From Ichthyophonus hoferi (taxonomy: Eukaryota; Opisthokonta; Ichthyosporea; Ichthyophonida; Ichthyophonidae): a stretch of DNA of 11,580 nt. How positions within the stretch are numbered: the stretch's first letter is position 1; the number at the start of each line of letters is the position of its first letter. Below are positions 8,812-11,580 of the stretch, one piece after another. The position numbers and the translations under genes were made by a program. A model generated the notes under the pieces. The model had not been told where the DNA came from and did no database searches. It was given only the letters and a program-made list of their open reading frames with translations. Location of the stretch: contig NAOQ01000479.1 in NCBI GenBank assembly GCA_002751075.1, positions 9,952 to 21,531 on the forward strand, read 5' to 3'.

Positions 8812-11356
8812 CTGTGCAGAGGGGTAAAGAATATTGGGTCACTAATACATATCAATTCATACCCATACATATACATATAGCTGCAATGAAATACACGTGC
8901 ATACACATCATGAGTGAAAAAAACTATGCTCAAAATTATTTATTTAATTAACAATCTAATTATCAAGTAGTCTATGTATAGTATGCTATGTTTAGAAACC
9001 ATAAAAAGGTTCTATCTGTGGCAGGATCATCCTCTAGTTTTTCTGCAGTTATACCAAATAAAGTTCTTTGTCTTAATTGAATTCACTGCTTGTCATGGTG
9101 GTTGCCATCCATAATGGGCAAGAAAATGCCTAACAATACAGTAAGATAATAACTACACATGCTGGAATCAACAAGTACCCGAGTACATGTATACACAATT
9201 ATACAAACAAAACCATCTAGACCAAGATAACATATGTAAGAGTTTGTGTAGTAGAGATTAAAATATGGGGCCAGTAGACAGTAGAGGATGGTGAGATTAC
9301 CTGTTGAGGAAGATGAATGCGATAAACCAAATAAGGAAGGATAAAATAGCGGGGCTCCACCAATGTTTGAGGAACTAATACAAGGATGACAGCACAGCAG
9401 TAGCCAAACACCCAGAACAAACCACAGGATTTGTTAAGAATCTTCAATTCCAATTGGGTAACGGCAGCATAAAAGGGTACCAAGGCATAACGAACCCACC
9501 AATGAAGACCAATAGTTCGACGCCATATATAGAAGGTATAGTGACGATTGTCTGTGAGTGGGTGGGGTCTGTAAGTATGCTGTTTACTTGATGGCGCTAT
9601 ATTATAAAGCCAAAAGGGTAGTGGTAGTAGTTTACTACGGTAACAGTGTAGGGGTAGTAGGGTTAACCCAAGAGAAGAGAGGATAGAAGATACTATATGA
9701 GTCAGAGGGAGAACCCAAAATGAAAGTGAAAGGATCAGCAAGTAAAGGGTCTGTATGACGTCATGGATGACGTAATCCTTACCGGCCTGAATAAAGCGAT
9801 GAACAACAGTGAATTTCCACACCGCGAAAGTGTAGATGGCACATAGGATGACGTATTCTCCTATAAGGCCTCGTAGCTGTCTCATTGTAGTAGACTGCAA
9901 TGAAATACAGAGTAAATATGTGTATGATAGTATGAAGTATGATAGTATGATAGTATGTATGATAGTATGTATGATAGTATGATAGTATGATAGTATATTG
10001 GTATGTATGTATGATGAGATTTTGTATATACAATAGTAGGCATAAAACATAGATATATAGAAGCATGGTACAGTGGTTTATCCATAATATATAGGCTTTA
10101 CTATCATACTGAGCATCACTAGTTGACAATCAAACGATATAAAATGATCATCTAATGAGACGGAAGGATAAAGAAATTAAACCAAAACCATTGGTTGATA
10201 ATAAAAGGAAAGATAGGGCACCTTGAGCGCAGGCCTAATAAATGTCGCCACAACCGGCAGGGCAAACCCTAAAATTAAACAAGAAAAATAGCCTAACTGG
10301 GGAAGATGGAAACCTGCCGTGTGATTACTACGATCTCCTACTACTATGCCTGTAGGTAGGGGCGTGTTTTAGAGGTGAGTTACACTTCTTAACATCCTTA
10401 ATTCATGTGGCTGTCTTGCTGTCCTTATTGTGCATCTGACAACAAAGGTTGTGTATATGGGAGGGGGGGGTGATAATGCAGGATAATGAAAGATAATTAG
10501 AGAAAGTGCAGGATAATGAAAGATAATTAGAGAAAGTGCAGGATAATGAAAGACAATTAGAGAAAGTGCAGGATAATGAAAGATAATTAGAGAAAGTGCA
10601 GAATAATGAAAGATAATTAGAGAAAGTGCAGGATAATAAAAGATAATTAGAGAAAGTGCAGGATAATAAAAGATAATTAGAGAAAGTGCAGGATAATAAA
10701 AGATAATTAGAGAAAGTGCAGGATAATGAAAGAAAATAAAACATCAACTGAAGGAGATCCAATTACAAACCTTTATTAACGACTAAAAAGACAACAAAAG
10801 CCAAGGCCAAAGCCATATATGGCCATAGACGGCGCAGTAGAAAGGTAGATTGGGTACGCAACGCAGTCCAAAGGCGATCAATCAATGTAAGTATTGGTGC
10901 ATCTCCATAGTAACCATCGCCTTGCTGGCCTATAAGTTTTTTAGTTGATGCATTAGAAATGCACTATGTCTTATACAGCACTCCTACGCATGCCCTTCTC
11001 TCTTTCCTATTGGTTAATATTATCTCGCTCACATGCAATAAAAACAGGCCCCTGGCCTCTTCATCTAGATTTAACATGTTTAATGTCCATATATGATTGG
11101 AGTAAAAGAAAGATAATCCCGTGATTACCACCATGAAAAGAGATTTTAACACACCAATCCGGAAGAACGGTTAACTATATGATAACAAGGAGTACATAGT
11201 GTGTAGTAAATAGTATATAGTATAGAGTATATATTATATAGTACATAGTGTATAGTAGTAATAAGAAACAAACCCTCTTACCCTCCTCCCCCGTAGGATG
11301 GCTCGTAGAGGTTGCCCTAAGATCTCTATCAATGAATCGTAGAACACATGTACCAG
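8677..11356 (-). CDS. ALG10: ALG10/DIE2 alpha-1,2-glucosyltransferase, C-terminal 284 aa (6 exons, partial)
   Basis: Exons 11356-11282, 10924-10771, 10349-10222, 9894-9783, 9551-9301 and 8811-8677 join in phase (0, 1, 0, 1, 0) by GT-AG introns. The enzyme transfers glucose from dolichyl-phosphate-glucose to Glc2Man9GlcNAc2-PP-dolichol in the ER lumen, the last lipid-linked step before oligosaccharyltransferase. Family landmarks in order: LWPYMALAL (about 59-67), GIVVGDRSNH and FHLPQL (77-95), AVWKFTVVH, ADNRHYTFYIW (156-166), LVEPRYFILPYLVYR (220-234) and the C-terminal QRFMW. Several hydrophobic segments fit its multi-pass topology. Human ALG10 has about 473 residues, so about 190 N-terminal residues lie beyond the right edge. 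I saw no damage; the visible part looks functional. Confidence 0.95.
9301..9551 (-). CDS. ALG10: ALG10 exon with NRHYTFY and PRYFILP motifs
   Basis: 83 codons after a split aspartate. Carries NRHYTFYIWRR, two hydrophobic segments and the LVEPRYFILPYLVYRIHLP stretch, the best-conserved part of the family. Acceptor CTCACAG ends at 9552; other AGs within about 40 nt upstream fail on phase. Donor GTAATC is at 9300-9295. Confidence 0.95.
9783..9894 (-). CDS. ALG10: ALG10 exon with VWKFT motif
   Basis: 37 codons plus one base: STTMRQLRGLIGEYV then a membrane segment and AVWKFTVVHRFIQA. Acceptor TTGCAG ends at 9895, donor GTAAGG at 9782-9777. Joined to the next exon it reads FIQADNRHYTFY, the family pattern (human LLADNRHYTFY). 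Confidence 0.93.
9921..10016. repeat. (GATAGTAT)n-type array in ALG10 intron
   Basis: Irregular tandem GATAGTAT and GTATGTAT units, about 96 bp, lying 25-120 nt upstream of the acceptor at 9895. On the gene strand it reads ATACTATC repeats, filling the zone where branch points normally lie. Confidence 0.9.
10222..10349 (-). CDS. ALG10: ALG10 exon with GDRSNH and HLPQL motifs
   Basis: GIVVGDRSNHTAGFHLPQLGYF follows human GIVIGDRSSHEACLHFPQLFYF closely. Acceptor CTACAG ends at 10350. The donor is AAG followed by GTGCCC at 10221-10216, which is a weak match to consensus, but it leaves phase 0 as the next exon needs. Confidence 0.9.
10479..10733. repeat. 30-bp minisatellite, about 8.5 copies, in ALG10 intron
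   Basis: Unit starts GGATAATGAAAGATAATTAG and ends AGAAAGTGCA; repeats are head to tail with only scattered single-base differences. It occupies over half of the 421-bp intron 10350-10770. The unit length is a multiple of three, which keeps a long frame open on the gene strand, but the array is intronic. Confidence 0.95.
10771..10924 (-). CDS. ALG10: ALG10 exon with LWPY membrane segment
   Basis: 51 codons plus one base: QGDGYYGD, a polar stretch, then RRLWPYMALALAFVVFLVVNK, matching human TWPYILLGFLFCAFVVVNGG. Acceptor CCAG ends at 10925; the alternative at 10930 breaks phase. Donor is GTTTGT at 10770-10765. Confidence 0.9.
11191..11263. repeat. Degenerate TAGTATA repeat in ALG10 intron
   Basis: TAGTATA-like units bounded by two near-identical 18-mers (AGTACATAGTGTGTAGTA at 11191 and AGTACATAGTGTATAGTA at 11240). 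It sits just inside the intron, about 18 nt from the donor at 11281. Confidence 0.7.
11282..11356 (-). CDS. ALG10: ALG10 exon, cytosolic/loop segment
   Basis: 25 codons (LVHVFYDSLIEIL ... LRGRR), acceptor TTCTCCCAG ending at 11357 and donor GTAAGA at 11281-11276, phase 0 both ends. A CTGAC branch-like motif lies about 30 nt upstream of the acceptor. It corresponds to the helix after the RQTN motif in human ALG10, which should be in the next exon upstream. Sequence conservation is weak here, so the call rests mainly on splice sites, phase and position. Confidence 0.7.
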
Positions 11357-11495
11357 CTGGGAGAATATGATTGGCCATGTCGTCAGTGCACCAAGGAATG
11401 AGGTAGAGAAGAAGAAGGTATTAACATAGGAGAGAGAGGTGAGGTATACAGAAAGGGAAAGGGCGTGTGACACAAGATTCATACCGAGGTTATAG

Positions 11496-11580
11496 GATAT
11501 GATGGGTATGATAAGATAGAATATAATAGGATATGATGTGTATGATTGGATAGAATATAATAGGATATATGGATATGATT
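11496..11580. repeat. 34-bp tandem repeat at the right edge, ALG10 intron
   Basis: Units at 11496-11529 and 11530-11563 differ at four or fewer positions, and a partial third copy reaches the window end. The array lies upstream of the acceptor at 11357, so it is intronic under the ALG10 model. Confidence 0.85.

Noticed and set aside
9217-10050. A 277-codon membrane protein read as one continuous frame
   Set aside because: Two GT-AG introns inside or at the end of this frame give a far better match to ALG10, including the ADNRHYTFY junction. The N-terminal part of the frame is repeat-derived and the last codons are intron.
10479-10733. CRISPR-like array
   Set aside because: The 30-bp repeats are contiguous with no unique spacers, and the setting is an intron of a eukaryotic gene.
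10403-10762. Repeat protein with a ten-residue SCTFSNYLLL-like unit
   Set aside because: It is the intronic 30-bp minisatellite read in a frame kept open by the period. It starts at a non-ATG codon and lies between two ALG10 exons.
11357-11482. Hydrophobic protein start (MNLVSHALSLSVYL-like) on the minus strand
   Set aside because: The hydrophobic look comes from a pyrimidine-rich tract before the acceptor at 11357. The ALG10 exon starts after it, with phase agreement.

Overview
The window is a piece of a eukaryotic, almost certainly metazoan, nuclear genome. It is AT-rich and holds two spliced genes, each split by introns of about 190-490 bp, plus many simple tandem repeats and decayed element fragments. 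Intron size, base composition and frequent TACATGTA-like words would suit an early-branching marine invertebrate such as a demosponge. That is a guess from general character; nothing here fixes the species.

Left edge (1-1258, minus strand): four exons of an ataxin-2 family gene. They give 139 residues covering the LSm-like fold and the first residues of the LsmAD region. The rest of the gene runs off the left edge. The chain was rebuilt from GT-AG junctions with matching phases, because no single open frame contains it.

Centre (about 1260-8360): roughly 7 kb of AT-rich sequence between the two genes. It contains one orphan reading frame with a signal peptide (3048-3377, minus), a few short plus-strand frames of doubtful status, an old broken Ty1/copia reverse-transcriptase fragment with a repeated RT segment (about 5560-6150, minus), and decayed coding-like sequence of unknown origin (about 6620-7930) that includes a 64-bp imperfect inverted repeat.

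Right part (8677-11356, minus strand): the last six exons of an ALG10/DIE2 gene, the ER alpha-1,2-glucosyltransferase that adds the final glucose to the dolichol-linked oligosaccharide. They give 284 C-terminal residues ending in the family's QRFMW terminus. The N-terminal part lies beyond the right edge. The longest open frames here (9217-10050 and 10403-10762) are partly intron; the six-exon model explains them.

The two genes are transcribed in the same direction and have unrelated roles (RNA metabolism and N-glycosylation), so the sequence shows no pathway link between them. The most unusual signals are in the introns: tandem arrays that contain or abut splice sites, two AG-free zones of about 200 nt or more next to acceptors, and a stop-free intron whose length is a multiple of three.
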